Shown here piece by piece: positions 51,137-59,390 of a stretch of DNA of 64,000 nucleotides. Source of the DNA: UBA6016 sp041915365 (GTDB lineage Bacteria; Campylobacterota; Campylobacteria; Campylobacterales; UBA6016); contig JAYSBP010000005.1 in NCBI GenBank assembly GCA_041915365.1, positions 1 through 64,000 of the forward strand, given 5' to 3'. Both the position numbers and the translations under genes were made by a program. Under the pieces are notes generated by a model. That model was not told the DNA's origin. It did no database searches and saw nothing but the letters and a program-made list of their open reading frames with translations. Positions within the stretch are counted from its first letter, which is position 1. Each line of letters opens with the position of its first letter.

Positions 51137-52342
51137 GTGAATTATATACTATTGCTCAAAGAAAGCAAGACCGTAAGAGTATTGACAACGGTTCAGATAA
51201 TAGCTTATTTTGGTTCTTGGTTTAGCCATGTAGGAATACTTGCTCTGCTAGTTAAGCTGGGTGCGACTCCGTTTATTATATCCATAGCCGTCGCTATGGC
51301 TTTTTTGCCGGCGCTTATACAAGGCCCTTTTACAGGGGCGCTCATCGATAGGCTAGAGCCTAAAAAACTTATGAATACTCTACTTTTGATAGAGGCCGTG
51401 TGTACCTTTTTGTTTATTTTTATGGATACTAGGGAGTATATTTGGGTTCTTTTGGCTTTGGTGTATGTCAAAATGGGGGCTGCGTCTTTTTATTTTACAT
51501 CAGAGATGTCTTTGATGCCAAAGGTTCTAAAGTCGCATGAGCTAAAACTAGCCAATGAAATTCACTCGATAGTCTGGTCTGTTAGTTTTACACTAGGTAT
51601 GGCTCTTAGTGGATTAGCCGTGCAATATCTTGGGATAAAAGCGGCGTTTTTGATAGACGCTTTTTTATTTCTTGTGGCGATAGCGGTTTTTGGGAGATTA
51701 AACGTAGAAGTAGAAAAGCCAAAACACGCAGGAAGCTATCTTGAGTCTTTCAAGGGTGGGCTTTGGTACGTATTCCATAAAAATCCGAAGCTTATTTTTA
51801 TGATTTTGCTTCATGCGAGCGTTGGGCTTACCGTGTTTGACGGCGTAGTGACTGTACTTGCCGATACGAAGTACAAAAGCGTCATAGCCTTATCTCTTGC
51901 GATAGGTTTTGTAGGAGCTGTTCGCTCTGTTGCTCTAGTTATTGGGCCGTTTTTGTTTTCAAAGATTATCGACAAAGAGAGGCTTTTTTGGCTTTTGTTG
52001 TTTCAGGGATTTGCGATAATGCTCTGGGGGGCTTTAAGCCATGATTTTTGGCTCTCTCTAATCGGCGCATTTTTTTGTGGCCTTTTTACGACTACGATAT
52101 GGTCGTTTACGATGACGATGTTGCAAGAGGCGATAGATAGTGAGTATTATGGTAGAGTGGTAGCTATTAACGATATGTTTTTTACCGCTACCGCCACCGT
52201 CACATCCGTTGTTTTGGGTGCTATGATGGAGAGCGGTTTTAGCGGCGGGGTGACGCTGTTTTTGCTTGGGGTGGTTTTTGTCGTTATCGCTTTTGCGTAT
52301 AAATTTTTTAGGCCCGCACTTGCCTCAAAATTTCAAAAATAG
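51137..52342 (+). CDS. MFS exporter (EntS-like MFS_3 family)
   Basis: The 401-residue membrane protein has about 12 membrane segments and the MFS_3 signature near the start (VQIIAYFGSWFSHVGILALL, then GPFTGALIDRLEPKKLMN), as in enterobactin exporter EntS. The substrate cannot be inferred. The start is GTG with AGAGGG upstream; it diverges from the kinase gene. Its 3' end overlaps the convergent dipeptidase gene by 35 bases. Confidence 0.88.
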   Translation: MNYILLLKESKTVRVLTTVQIIAYFGSWFSHVGILALLVKLGATPFIISIAVAMAFLPALIQGPFTGALIDRLEPKKLMNTLLLIEAVCTFLFIFMDTREYIWVLLALVYVKMGAASFYFTSEMSLMPKVLKSHELKLANEIHSIVWSVSFTLGMALSGLAVQYLGIKAAFLIDAFLFLVAIAVFGRLNVEVEKPKHAGSYLESFKGGLWYVFHKNPKLIFMILLHASVGLTVFDGVVTVLADTKYKSVIALSLAIGFVGAVRSVALVIGPFLFSKIIDKERLFWLLLFQGFAIMLWGALSHDFWLSLIGAFFCGLFTTTIWSFTMTMLQEAIDSEYYGRVVAINDMFFTATATVTSVVLGAMMESGFSGGVTLFLLGVVFVVIAFAYKFFRPALASKFQK

Positions 52343-53573
52343 CCTCGCAAGTCTTCTCGACAGATTCTAACTCAACTCTTTCGTTTAGGCTATGCGGATA
52401 TTCTATATTCGGGCCTACCGAGGCAAATGATGCGCTTGGAAAGTGTTTTTTGAGTGCCGCACACTCTAGCCCTGCATGTATCGCCTTGAAGTTTGCGTTT
52501 ATGAAGTATTTTTTGTAAACGCTTTTGACAAATATGCAAAACTCATCCGCATTCCATTCCCAAGGCTCATAAAAATCGTTTTTGCTAGCCGCAAAACCAA
52601 AATTTGCAAGATAGCCTGTTATTGTTTTTTCGTATTCTTCCATCTTTGCTAGTTTCATTGAGCGAAGAGAGTAAGTTAGCTCACATTTACCGTCTTTTAG
52701 CGATACAATCCCTAGATTTGCGCTACTTTCCGGTATTCCAAGCTCAAAATCCATCTCAAATACGCCGTTTGGAGCGGATGTTAGCATATCCAAAAATTCT
52801 GTGGAGTTTTTGATTACTTCGCTTTTTGCGACAGGCTTTACCTCGAACTCATCAAGTCCATTTGTGTCGCACAATACTGCTATTGCGGTTGCGTTTGCCG
52901 GTATCGAGTTTCTTTTTTCCCCACCGTAAAAAGACGAAATAACGGCGTTTTTTGATTTTAACGCATTGGCTAGTTTTATTATTGCGTTTGGGATATTTTT
53001 TTGAATATCAACTCCCGAGTGTCCACCTGGGAGATTTTTGAGAGATATTTCATAAAAACTGCCATCGTACGGCTGCGTGTCGTACTCCTTCCCCCCGCTT
53101 ATATCTACCCCTCCGGCGCAGGCTACGTATATCGCCCCTTCTTCCTCTGAGTCGAGATTTAGCACTTTGTTTGACGAGATAGATAAATCCATATTTTTTG
53201 CCCCGATTAGCCCTATCTCTTCATCCGAGGTAAACAAAAATTCAACATCTTCAAAATGCCCCATAAAATAAAGCATCATCGCCACGCCTATACCGTTATC
53301 TGCGCCAAGAGATGAGGCCTCGGCGCTCATCCAGCCGTCTTTGACAATCGGCCTTATCGGATTTACGTCGCCTACGCATACCATGTCGTAGTGTGCTTGC
53401 AAACATATCTTCGGCGTATTTTTTTGGCATAGTATATTGCCCGTCTCGTCCGTTTGTGTCGAGTATCCCTCGTTTTTTGCCCAACTTACGATAAAATCAC
53501 GCATCGGCTCTTTGTTTTTTGAGCATCTTGGAATATCTTTTGCTATTTTTTCAAATATTTCTAGCGGTGTCAT
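52308..53573 (-). CDS. pepD: PepD-type aminoacyl-histidine dipeptidase (M20 family)
   Basis: This 421-residue metallopeptidase has the zinc-binding motifs LQAHYDMVC, GADNGIGVAM and LFTSDEEIGLIGAKNMD, with LNLDSEEEGAIYV and the LPGGHSGVDI dimer-domain motif. It cleaves dipeptides, for example beta-alanyl- or aminoacyl-histidine. It is shorter than E. coli PepD (485 residues), as in many Campylobacterota homologues. The gene overlaps the MFS gene tail to tail by 35 bases. Confidence 0.92.
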   Translation of the reverse strand: MTPLEIFEKIAKDIPRCSKNKEPMRDFIVSWAKNEGYSTQTDETGNILCQKNTPKICLQAHYDMVCVGDVNPIRPIVKDGWMSAEASSLGADNGIGVAMMLYFMGHFEDVEFLFTSDEEIGLIGAKNMDLSISSNKVLNLDSEEEGAIYVACAGGVDISGGKEYDTQPYDGSFYEISLKNLPGGHSGVDIQKNIPNAIIKLANALKSKNAVISSFYGGEKRNSIPANATAIAVLCDTNGLDEFEVKPVAKSEVIKNSTEFLDMLTSAPNGVFEMDFELGIPESSANLGIVSLKDGKCELTYSLRSMKLAKMEEYEKTITGYLANFGFAASKNDFYEPWEWNADEFCIFVKSVYKKYFINANFKAIHAGLECAALKKHFPSASFASVGPNIEYPHSLNERVELESVEKTCEAIFEILRQVRA

Positions 53574-53598
53574 TTTTACTCCGAAAGGTTTTTAGGTT

Positions 53599-53772
53599 TT
53601 GAGAATATTTTTACTAATTATCCCTTTGTTTTTTGCGGGTTGCTACTCAAAATGCGGTATTACGTCCGAGTACTATTGCGATTGCAAAGAGTATTATGAC
53701 GTTGAGGGCAATTTTCACAGAGAGTGCCCGGATGACATCATAAACATCAATATTAGCGCAAAGAGAAAGTAG
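53599..53772 (+). CDS. Small Cys-rich lipoprotein
   Basis: A TTG-start reading frame of 57 codons encodes RIFLLIIPLFFAGC, a lipobox-like start with Cys15, followed by YSKCGITSEYYCDCKEYYD and an ECPDD segment. Five cysteines lie in the mature 43 residues. It ends three bases before the cmoB start, so it is likely cotranslated with it. An AAAGG site lies 10 bases before the TTG. It is too short for usual gene calling but looks real. The -3 residue Phe is not canonical for lipoboxes. Confidence 0.62.
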   Translation: MRIFLLIIPLFFAGCYSKCGITSEYYCDCKEYYDVEGNFHRECPDDIININISAKRK

Positions 53773-53775
53773 TAT

Positions 53776-54648
53776 TTGAATAAAAAACTAGAAGCAAAAA
53801 ACATAAAGCCGCTTTACGAGAGGCTGGAGGCGTTTGCGCCGATAAATAGCAAAGTTTCTTTTGGTGATAGTGTTGAGATGGAGACTGGCAATGGTTTTGA
53901 TGAAACTAGTGACGCATATTTGCTTGCTAGGGCTCTTATGCCATGGCGCAAAGGTCCTTTTCGGATAGATGATTTTAAGATAGAGAGCGAATGGAATAGC
54001 TATATTAAGTTCGATATTTTGGCGCCGTACATTGACATAGATGGCAAGACGGTACTGGACATCGGGTGCAATAACGGCTATTACTCGTTTCGATTTTTGC
54101 CGCACAACCCATCAAAAATAATAGCCATAGACCCGTGGCCTATTTTTTATTTGCAGTATTTGTTTGTAAACAAGTTCGTTCAAACGGATAAGATAGACTT
54201 CAGGCTCATCGGCATGGAGGATATGGCAAATGAGGGAATAAAGGTTGATGTAGCCTTTTGCCTCGGCGTGTTATATCATAGAAGCGACCCCATAACTGCG
54301 CTAAAAGAGATAAAAGCGGTTTTGAATGACGGTGGAGAGCTGATAATAGACAATTTGGTGATAGACGGAGACGGTGAGTATGCCCTTTGCCCTTCGGTCA
54401 GCTATGCAAAAATGAGCAATGCGTATTTTATACCTACGGTGGGGGCTATGAGAGGATGGCTTAGTCGTGCCGGATTTGTTGATATAGAACTTATAGGGAC
54501 AAAAAAAACAGACTTTACCGAACAAAGAAAGACAGATTGGATAGAGGGGCTTAGCCTAGATAGCTTCCTTGATGCAAAAGACAACACAAAAACGGTAGAG
54601 GGGTATGATGCCCCTATGAGAGCGTATTTTAAGTGCAAAAAAAAATAA
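53776..54648 (+). CDS. cmoB: tRNA U34 carboxymethyltransferase CmoB
   Basis: The 290-residue SAM-type enzyme uses carboxy-SAM to make cmo5U at tRNA position 34. The N-terminal part (LMPWRKGPFRIDDFKIESEW) is typical of CmoB; the methyltransferase motif is VLDIGCNNGYYSFRFL, and the rest has LGVLYHRSDP and IPTVGAMRGWLSRAGF. The start is TTG. CmoA is not in the window. The hot-dog gene follows after nine bases; this order occurs in Campylobacter and Helicobacter. Confidence 0.94.
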   Translation: MNKKLEAKNIKPLYERLEAFAPINSKVSFGDSVEMETGNGFDETSDAYLLARALMPWRKGPFRIDDFKIESEWNSYIKFDILAPYIDIDGKTVLDIGCNNGYYSFRFLPHNPSKIIAIDPWPIFYLQYLFVNKFVQTDKIDFRLIGMEDMANEGIKVDVAFCLGVLYHRSDPITALKEIKAVLNDGGELIIDNLVIDGDGEYALCPSVSYAKMSNAYFIPTVGAMRGWLSRAGFVDIELIGTKKTDFTEQRKTDWIEGLSLDSFLDAKDNTKTVEGYDAPMRAYFKCKKK

Positions 54649-54657
54649 AGGGATAAG

Positions 54658-55101
54658 ATGGCGCAAGACAAAGAAAAAACTACCGACATTGGGCAAGAAA
54701 AAGAGATTTTAAAAACCCATCTAGCTATTGATAAGGCATTTGCCGGTGAAATAGTGCAGCTTGAAAAAGGCAAATGCGTGGTTAGTTTGGTGACGACAAA
54801 AGATATGCGGGTGGATGATATGGGGCTTGTGCACGGTGGTTTTACGTTTGGTGCCGCCGATTTTGCCGCTATGGCTGCGGTCAATGACCCAAATGTCGTT
54901 TTGGCTGAGGCTACGGCCAAGTTTTTGGCTCCGATAGAGATTGGCAAGACCGTGGTTTTTGAAGCGAATGCAAGTCAGCTAAGTACGAGAACAAGAGACG
55001 TAAAAGTTGTCGGAATGATGGGTGAAATCAAGGTATTTGAGGGGATATTCAAGGCCGTGATTTTAGAGAGGCATCCGCTAAGGCTGAAGCTAACGGATTA
55101 A
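54658..55101 (+). CDS. Hot-dog-fold protein (Cj0977/HP0420-like)
   Basis: The 147-residue protein has a single hot-dog domain with VDDMGLVHGGFTFGAADFAA, which includes the usual His-Gly-Gly region. The order after cmoB matches Cj0977 of C. jejuni, a hot-dog protein linked to invasion, so it is a probable orthologue. Catalytic Asp/Glu of thioesterases are not clearly present, so acyl-CoA hydrolysis is uncertain. Confidence 0.85.
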   Translation: MAQDKEKTTDIGQEKEILKTHLAIDKAFAGEIVQLEKGKCVVSLVTTKDMRVDDMGLVHGGFTFGAADFAAMAAVNDPNVVLAEATAKFLAPIEIGKTVVFEANASQLSTRTRDVKVVGMMGEIKVFEGIFKAVILERHPLRLKLTD

Positions 55102-55120
55102 TGGGCTACAAATAGCCCAT
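55101..55120. terminator. Hairpin between convergent hot-dog and MBL genes
   Basis: Perfect 8-bp arms ATGGGCTA and TAGCCCAT around a CAAA loop lie at the end of the hot-dog gene and overlap the last codons of the metallo-hydrolase. No T-tract follows, so it may be only a weak terminator. Confidence 0.4.
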
Positions 55121-55696
55121 CCATCCTTTGGCTGTCGCCTTTTCCTTAAATACCGTACTTGATGGGCCATGCCCTGGGTACAGCGTAAGGTCCTCTTGCA
55201 AATCTATAAATTTTTGTAAGCTTTTTTTCATATCCTCTGGGCTTGAATAGGGAAAATCCACCCTGCCTATCGAGCCTTTGAACATAAAATCGCCGCTAAA
55301 AAGTGCATCGCCGATTTGAATAGCCCCGCACCCTGGAGTGTGTCCGGCAAACTCCATAAATCCAAACCTCACCCCTTCAACCTCATACTCACCTTCATTC
55401 ATTTGCACATCGGGAAAGCTTGGCGGCATATCAAATCCAAAAATATCGCCCTCAAGCATAAAAACGTCTTTTTGTGGGGCAAATAGCGGAATGCCAAAGC
55501 CCTCTTTTGTTATTTGATTGTCCCATACGTGGTCGAAATGCCCGTGAGTATTTAGTACGGCTATCGGATTTTGGACTACGCTTTTTATCCACTCAAAAGC
55601 CCCTTGCCCTGGGTCGATTATAAGCTCCCAGCTATCCCCTTTTACTATGTAGCAGTTAGTCTGGTATGAGCCACAAGGTTTTGACAAAATTTGCAT
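55106..55696 (-). CDS. Metallo-beta-lactamase-fold hydrolase (glyoxalase II-like)
   Basis: This 196-residue enzyme has the metal motif NTHGHFDHVWDNQ and later FAGHTPGC, SGDFMFKGSIGRVDFP and YPGHGPSS, i.e. the set for a two-metal hydrolase of the YcbL/GloB-like group. The natural substrate may be S-lactoylglutathione-like thioesters. AGGA is seven bases before the ATG. It diverges from the HTH gene with 11 bases between starts. Confidence 0.92.
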   Translation of the reverse strand: MQILSKPCGSYQTNCYIVKGDSWELIIDPGQGAFEWIKSVVQNPIAVLNTHGHFDHVWDNQITKEGFGIPLFAPQKDVFMLEGDIFGFDMPPSFPDVQMNEGEYEVEGVRFGFMEFAGHTPGCGAIQIGDALFSGDFMFKGSIGRVDFPYSSPEDMKKSLQKFIDLQEDLTLYPGHGPSSTVFKEKATAKGWMGYL

Positions 55697-55701
55697 ATAA
55701 T
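55696..55701 (+). promoter_or_regulatory. -10 element just before the HTH gene (possible leaderless start)
   Basis: TATAAT lies so close to ATG 55708 that transcription would begin at or next to the start codon. No ribosome site precedes that ATG. The element also overlaps the ATG of the divergent hydrolase gene. Confidence 0.4.
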
Positions 55702-55707
55702 TATCCT

Positions 55708-56346
55708 ATGGTGAGAAAAAATCTAAAACTCTCAAAAGTATCCCAAAACTTGGTTGACGCCAATTATATTGCAGGCTTTTTAGGGATTAGCTTAAATGCT
55801 TTGTATCTACGGATGCACTTTGAGAATTTTCCAAAAGCCTTAAAAATAAACGGTAGACTGTATTTTGATTTGAATGAGGCGGTTGCCCATTTTGCAAAAA
55901 ATAGCGAGAACGAGGCGTTTTGTTTTTTGGTGCAAGATGAGATAAGGTCGCTGGTCGAAAGTGGCAAGCTCAGTAGAAAAGAGATTGGCGAGTATCTAGG
56001 CGGCAAAAATCCACTTACCGTTGGCGGCGGCGTGTATTCAAGGGCTATTGGTATGGTCAGGGCAAGTTTATTGCTTGAACTATTAAAAGAGCGACGTTTT
56101 GCCGTTGGCATTGAAGAAGACAAGAGCTATGTTGAACAAAAAAAAGAGCGAATAGCATACATATCTGAAGTTTGGGAGATTGTCGAGAGGCTTGTGGAGG
56201 CGAAAAAAATAGATTTTTCTTTTTTGGCGAAAGCACTTAGCCCATACAACGATAACGGCGTTGGACGTTCGATATATAGGCTCTCCCCCTCATACAAAAG
56301 TGCAAAAATATTAAAACTAAAGCTATTACAAAAGGGATTGATATAG
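55708..56346 (+). CDS. Unknown protein with N-terminal HTH-like region
   Basis: This ~212-residue protein is not recognised. The N-terminal part (about 17-58; ANYIAGFLGISLNALYLRMH then GRLYFDLNEAV) looks like an excisionase- or MerR-type winged HTH. The rest is helical with a GKNPLTVGGGVYSRAIGMVR motif. It may be DNA-binding. ATG 55708 was chosen since longer readings lie over the divergent gene. Monocistronic. Confidence 0.7.
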   Translation: MVRKNLKLSKVSQNLVDANYIAGFLGISLNALYLRMHFENFPKALKINGRLYFDLNEAVAHFAKNSENEAFCFLVQDEIRSLVESGKLSRKEIGEYLGGKNPLTVGGGVYSRAIGMVRASLLLELLKERRFAVGIEEDKSYVEQKKERIAYISEVWEIVERLVEAKKIDFSFLAKALSPYNDNGVGRSIYRLSPSYKSAKILKLKLLQKGLI

Positions 56347-56445
56347 TTTTTGCGCTTTGCTGTCAAAAAAGTAGCTTGACAAAAAAATAAAAAATCTTCA
56401 AAATGAGCAAAACTTTTTTATATTCGGGATTGGTGATAAAATAGA

Positions 56446-57780
56446 TTGAAAGCGCATTTTTCAAAAGTTGGATTTATACTTGCCGCAGCGGGTTCGGCGA
56501 TAGGACTCGGTAATATCTGGAAGTTTCCTTATATAGCCGGAGAGTACGGCGGCGGCGCATTTGTTCTTGCCTATATGGTTGCAGTGATGCTAATAGGAAT
56601 ACCTCTTTTGATAGGGGAGATGGCGATAGGGGCGATAGCCAAAAAAGACCCCGTAGGCTCGTATGAAGCCCTCTCCTCAAAAGCCCCGGCCTTTTGGAGA
56701 AATGCAGGTTTTTCGATGCTTACCGGACTTGTGATTTTGTCGTTTTATTCAGTGGTTATAGGCTGGATACTTTATTATATATTCCTTACGCTATCGTCGC
56801 TACCGTCTACGGTGGACGGAGCAAAAGCGGTCTTTGAGACAATGCTTTTGAGTGATGCTAAGACGCAAATTTTGTTTCATACCATCTCGATGGGGCTTAC
56901 AGTCTATATCGTAGTTTTGGGGATTGATAAGGGGATAGAGAGGGCGAACGTTATATTATTGCCACTCTTATTTTCGATACTTTTTTTCTTGTTTTTTTAC
57001 TCGATGAGCTTTGACTCTTTCTCTCTTGCACTGAAATTTATGTTTACTCCAAACTTTGAAAATCTGACCCCAAAAGCTCTTCTTGTTGCCGTTGGTCATG
57101 CCTTTTTTACTCTATCTCTCGGTATGGCGACGATGCTTGCATACGCATCTTACACATCCAAAGATACAAATTATGTCAAATCAGCGGTCATTGTCTCTTT
57201 GATGGAGATTTTTGTGGCTATTTTTGTTGGAATTACCCTTTTTGCTTTTTTGATTAACTTTGGTTTTGAGACAAAGCAAGGTCCTGGGCTTGTATTTGTA
57301 ACCATGCCCGCACTTTTTTATAACTTTGGATTTTTTGGAAATGTACTTGCATTGCTGTTTTTTATAGCCCTTGCGTTTGCCTCTATTACTTCTGCCATAT
57401 CCATACTTGAGCCGACATCCGCATATCTTATCGGGCAAAAAGGGTGGAGTAGAAAACAAGCCGTTATCGTTTGCGGTTTGGTAGTTTGGGTTGTTGGCAG
57501 TGTGCTTGCGCTTTCAAATACTACGGAATTCTCAGCCGCTTTGACGTTTGAGTCCAAAAATCTTTTTGATTGGTTTGACTTTTTATCGAGTGCCGTACTG
57601 CTTGTGCTAGGCGGTATCGTAACGGCGCTATTTATCGGTTTTGGAATGGATAAAAACTTCATTAAGACGCACCTTATCGCATTTATGCCGCAATTTGTAT
57701 TTGAGCTATGGTATGTCTGCGTCAAGTATTTCATCCCACCTATACTCGTTACTTTGATGGTTTATATGATGCAGTCGTAG
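56446..57780 (+). CDS. Na+-dependent symporter, NSS/SNF family
   Basis: The 444-residue protein has the neurotransmitter:sodium symporter start GFILAAAGSAIGLGNIWKFP and YIAGEYGGGAFVLAY, with about 11-12 membrane segments. Prokaryotic members import amino acids such as tryptophan, tyrosine or leucine. The start must be TTG 56446, as an in-frame stop lies nine bases upstream; a ribosome site is not obvious. Confidence 0.93.
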   Translation: MKAHFSKVGFILAAAGSAIGLGNIWKFPYIAGEYGGGAFVLAYMVAVMLIGIPLLIGEMAIGAIAKKDPVGSYEALSSKAPAFWRNAGFSMLTGLVILSFYSVVIGWILYYIFLTLSSLPSTVDGAKAVFETMLLSDAKTQILFHTISMGLTVYIVVLGIDKGIERANVILLPLLFSILFFLFFYSMSFDSFSLALKFMFTPNFENLTPKALLVAVGHAFFTLSLGMATMLAYASYTSKDTNYVKSAVIVSLMEIFVAIFVGITLFAFLINFGFETKQGPGLVFVTMPALFYNFGFFGNVLALLFFIALAFASITSAISILEPTSAYLIGQKGWSRKQAVIVCGLVVWVVGSVLALSNTTEFSAALTFESKNLFDWFDFLSSAVLLVLGGIVTALFIGFGMDKNFIKTHLIAFMPQFVFELWYVCVKYFIPPILVTLMVYMMQS

Positions 57781-57783
57781 TTT

Positions 57784-57803
57784 TTGGAATTAAGTTTGCT
57801 TTG
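57784..57803 (+). promoter_or_regulatory. Sigma-54-type promoter of flgH
   Basis: TTGGAATTAAGTTTGCTTTG has the -24/-12 pattern GG-N10-GC (GG 57786-57787, GC 57798-57799), close to the Campylobacterota sigma-54 consensus TTGGAAC-N-TTTGCTT. It lies 30-49 bases before the flgH ATG. Flagellar rod, ring and hook genes are sigma-54-dependent in this group, so this is a well-supported match. Confidence 0.75.
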
Positions 57804-57832
57804 TATCTGCAAAAAATGCCGAGGTCTCCAAT

Positions 57833-58558
57833 ATGTACAAACTATCTCTCTGCGCAAGTGCCTGCCTAGTGCTGCTAATTAGCGGTTGTTCTAGGCATCC
57901 TATGGATCCGGATATTGATATGAAGCCGCCAAAATACGTGGAGCAGATGGAGCCAAAAGAAGACACGAGCGGCAATATAGTAAATGCCGGAAGCCTTTTT
58001 GGTCAAGGTGAAAACCCTCTTTATTCGGATAGAAAGGCGATGAGAGTAAACGACATAGTAAGGGTCGTTATCAAAGAGAGTGCAACAAGCTCATCTTCGT
58101 CTTCAAAGAAACTATCAAGAAATCAGCAAGATACATTGGGCGGTGGAGTAATAGCCTCTCCTAGCGGCAATATGAATCCGCAAATGGGTGGAATAGCCGG
58201 AAGACTAAACGGATTTTTGGATGTCGGACTAACGACGTCATCTAGCTATACGTTTGACGGAAGTGGGAAGGGGAGCAGACAAGAGAGCTTCACTACTACC
58301 GTGTCGGCTAGAGTTATCAAGATTATGAATAATGGAACATATTTTATAGACGGCTCAAGAGAGGTGATGATAGACGGCGAAAAGCAGATAATGCGTGTTA
58401 GCGGCGTAATCAGGGCGGATGACATAGGCAAGGACAACTCGATTAGCTCGGAGTACATCTCTGACGCAAAAGTAATATACGAGACGCAAGGGGAAATCAA
58501 AAGGGCGTCTACGCAGCCATGGGGCTCAAAACTGCTAGAAGCTATTTGGCCGTTTTAA
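57833..58558 (+). CDS. flgH: Flagellar L-ring protein FlgH
   Basis: The 241-residue lipoprotein forms the outer-membrane ring around the flagellar rod. The lipobox LLISGC puts Cys19 at the mature N-terminus; the family core is seen in GSLFGQGENPLYSDRKAMRV and NDIVRVVIKE, and the end in GVIRADDIGKDNSISSEYIS. GAGG lies eight bases before the ATG. It is a single flagellar gene among housekeeping genes, behind a sigma-54-type promoter. Confidence 0.96.
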   Translation: MYKLSLCASACLVLLISGCSRHPMDPDIDMKPPKYVEQMEPKEDTSGNIVNAGSLFGQGENPLYSDRKAMRVNDIVRVVIKESATSSSSSSKKLSRNQQDTLGGGVIASPSGNMNPQMGGIAGRLNGFLDVGLTTSSSYTFDGSGKGSRQESFTTTVSARVIKIMNNGTYFIDGSREVMIDGEKQIMRVSGVIRADDIGKDNSISSEYISDAKVIYETQGEIKRASTQPWGSKLLEAIWPF

Positions 58559-58619
58559 TTTTTTACGATAAACACTCTATGTGATATACTTTTTTACAAA
58601 AGTTTTATGGAGTTGTTTT

Positions 58620-59378
58620 ATGTTTAAAAAAGTTTTTTTGACTGCATTTTTTTCGGTTTGCGTATTTGCCAGCTCCGAAATGAGCAAAGTCTCGCCTGAT
58701 GAAGCCATCAAGATGCTAAAAGAGGGCAATGAGAGGTTTGTAGAACAAAAAAGAGCAAATCCAAATTCAGATAAAGTCAGAATACTAGAGGTTTCAAAAG
58801 GGCAAAAGCCTTTTGTGACCATCAATGGGTGTTCAGATAGTAGGGTTCCGCCGGAACTTGTGTTTGACCAAGGACTCGGCGATATATTTGTCGTTAGAAC
58901 GGCAGGCAACGTATCGGCGACAGACCAGATAGGAACAATAGAGTATGGCACGGAGCATCTGGGGACTAGGCTTGTGGTTGTGCTTGGGCACACGAAATGT
59001 GGAGCCGTAACGGCTGTTGCAAAAGGTGAGCATGTTCACGGGAATATTCCGGCTCTCGTTAGCTCTATAGTGCCGCCTGTCAAAAAAGTGCAAGAAGCCC
59101 ATAGCTCACAGCCTGTGGATAGCTGGCTAAACGAGGCTATTAAAGAAAACGCCTATGCTAGTATCGCAAACATACTAAAAAAGAGCGACACAGTCAGAGA
59201 ACTTGTGATGAACGGCAAGGTCAAAATAGTCGCCGCTATATATGACGTAGATAGCGGCAAAGTTGAGTTTTTGGGCGAACATCCACAACAAATAAAGCTA
59301 CTTGCGTGTATAGAAGCTAGAAAAATGGCAGCCAAAATGCAGGAGCAAGCAAAGCCAAAACACACAAAATCAAAATAA
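58620..59378 (+). CDS. Exported beta-class carbonic anhydrase
   Basis: The ~252-residue enzyme interconverts CO2 and bicarbonate. Zinc ligands are seen in NGCSDSRVPPE (Cys, Asp, Arg) and VVLGHTKCGAV (His, Cys). A signal peptide occupies about residues 1-18 (FLTAFFSVCVFAS), so it acts in the periplasm, which is less common for the beta class. The C-terminus is Lys-rich. GGAG is upstream of ATG 58620; the longer frame start would disrupt the signal peptide. Confidence 0.94.
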   Translation: MFKKVFLTAFFSVCVFASSEMSKVSPDEAIKMLKEGNERFVEQKRANPNSDKVRILEVSKGQKPFVTINGCSDSRVPPELVFDQGLGDIFVVRTAGNVSATDQIGTIEYGTEHLGTRLVVVLGHTKCGAVTAVAKGEHVHGNIPALVSSIVPPVKKVQEAHSSQPVDSWLNEAIKENAYASIANILKKSDTVRELVMNGKVKIVAAIYDVDSGKVEFLGEHPQQIKLLACIEARKMAAKMQEQAKPKHTKSK

Positions 59379-59390
59379 AAAGCGTACGAG

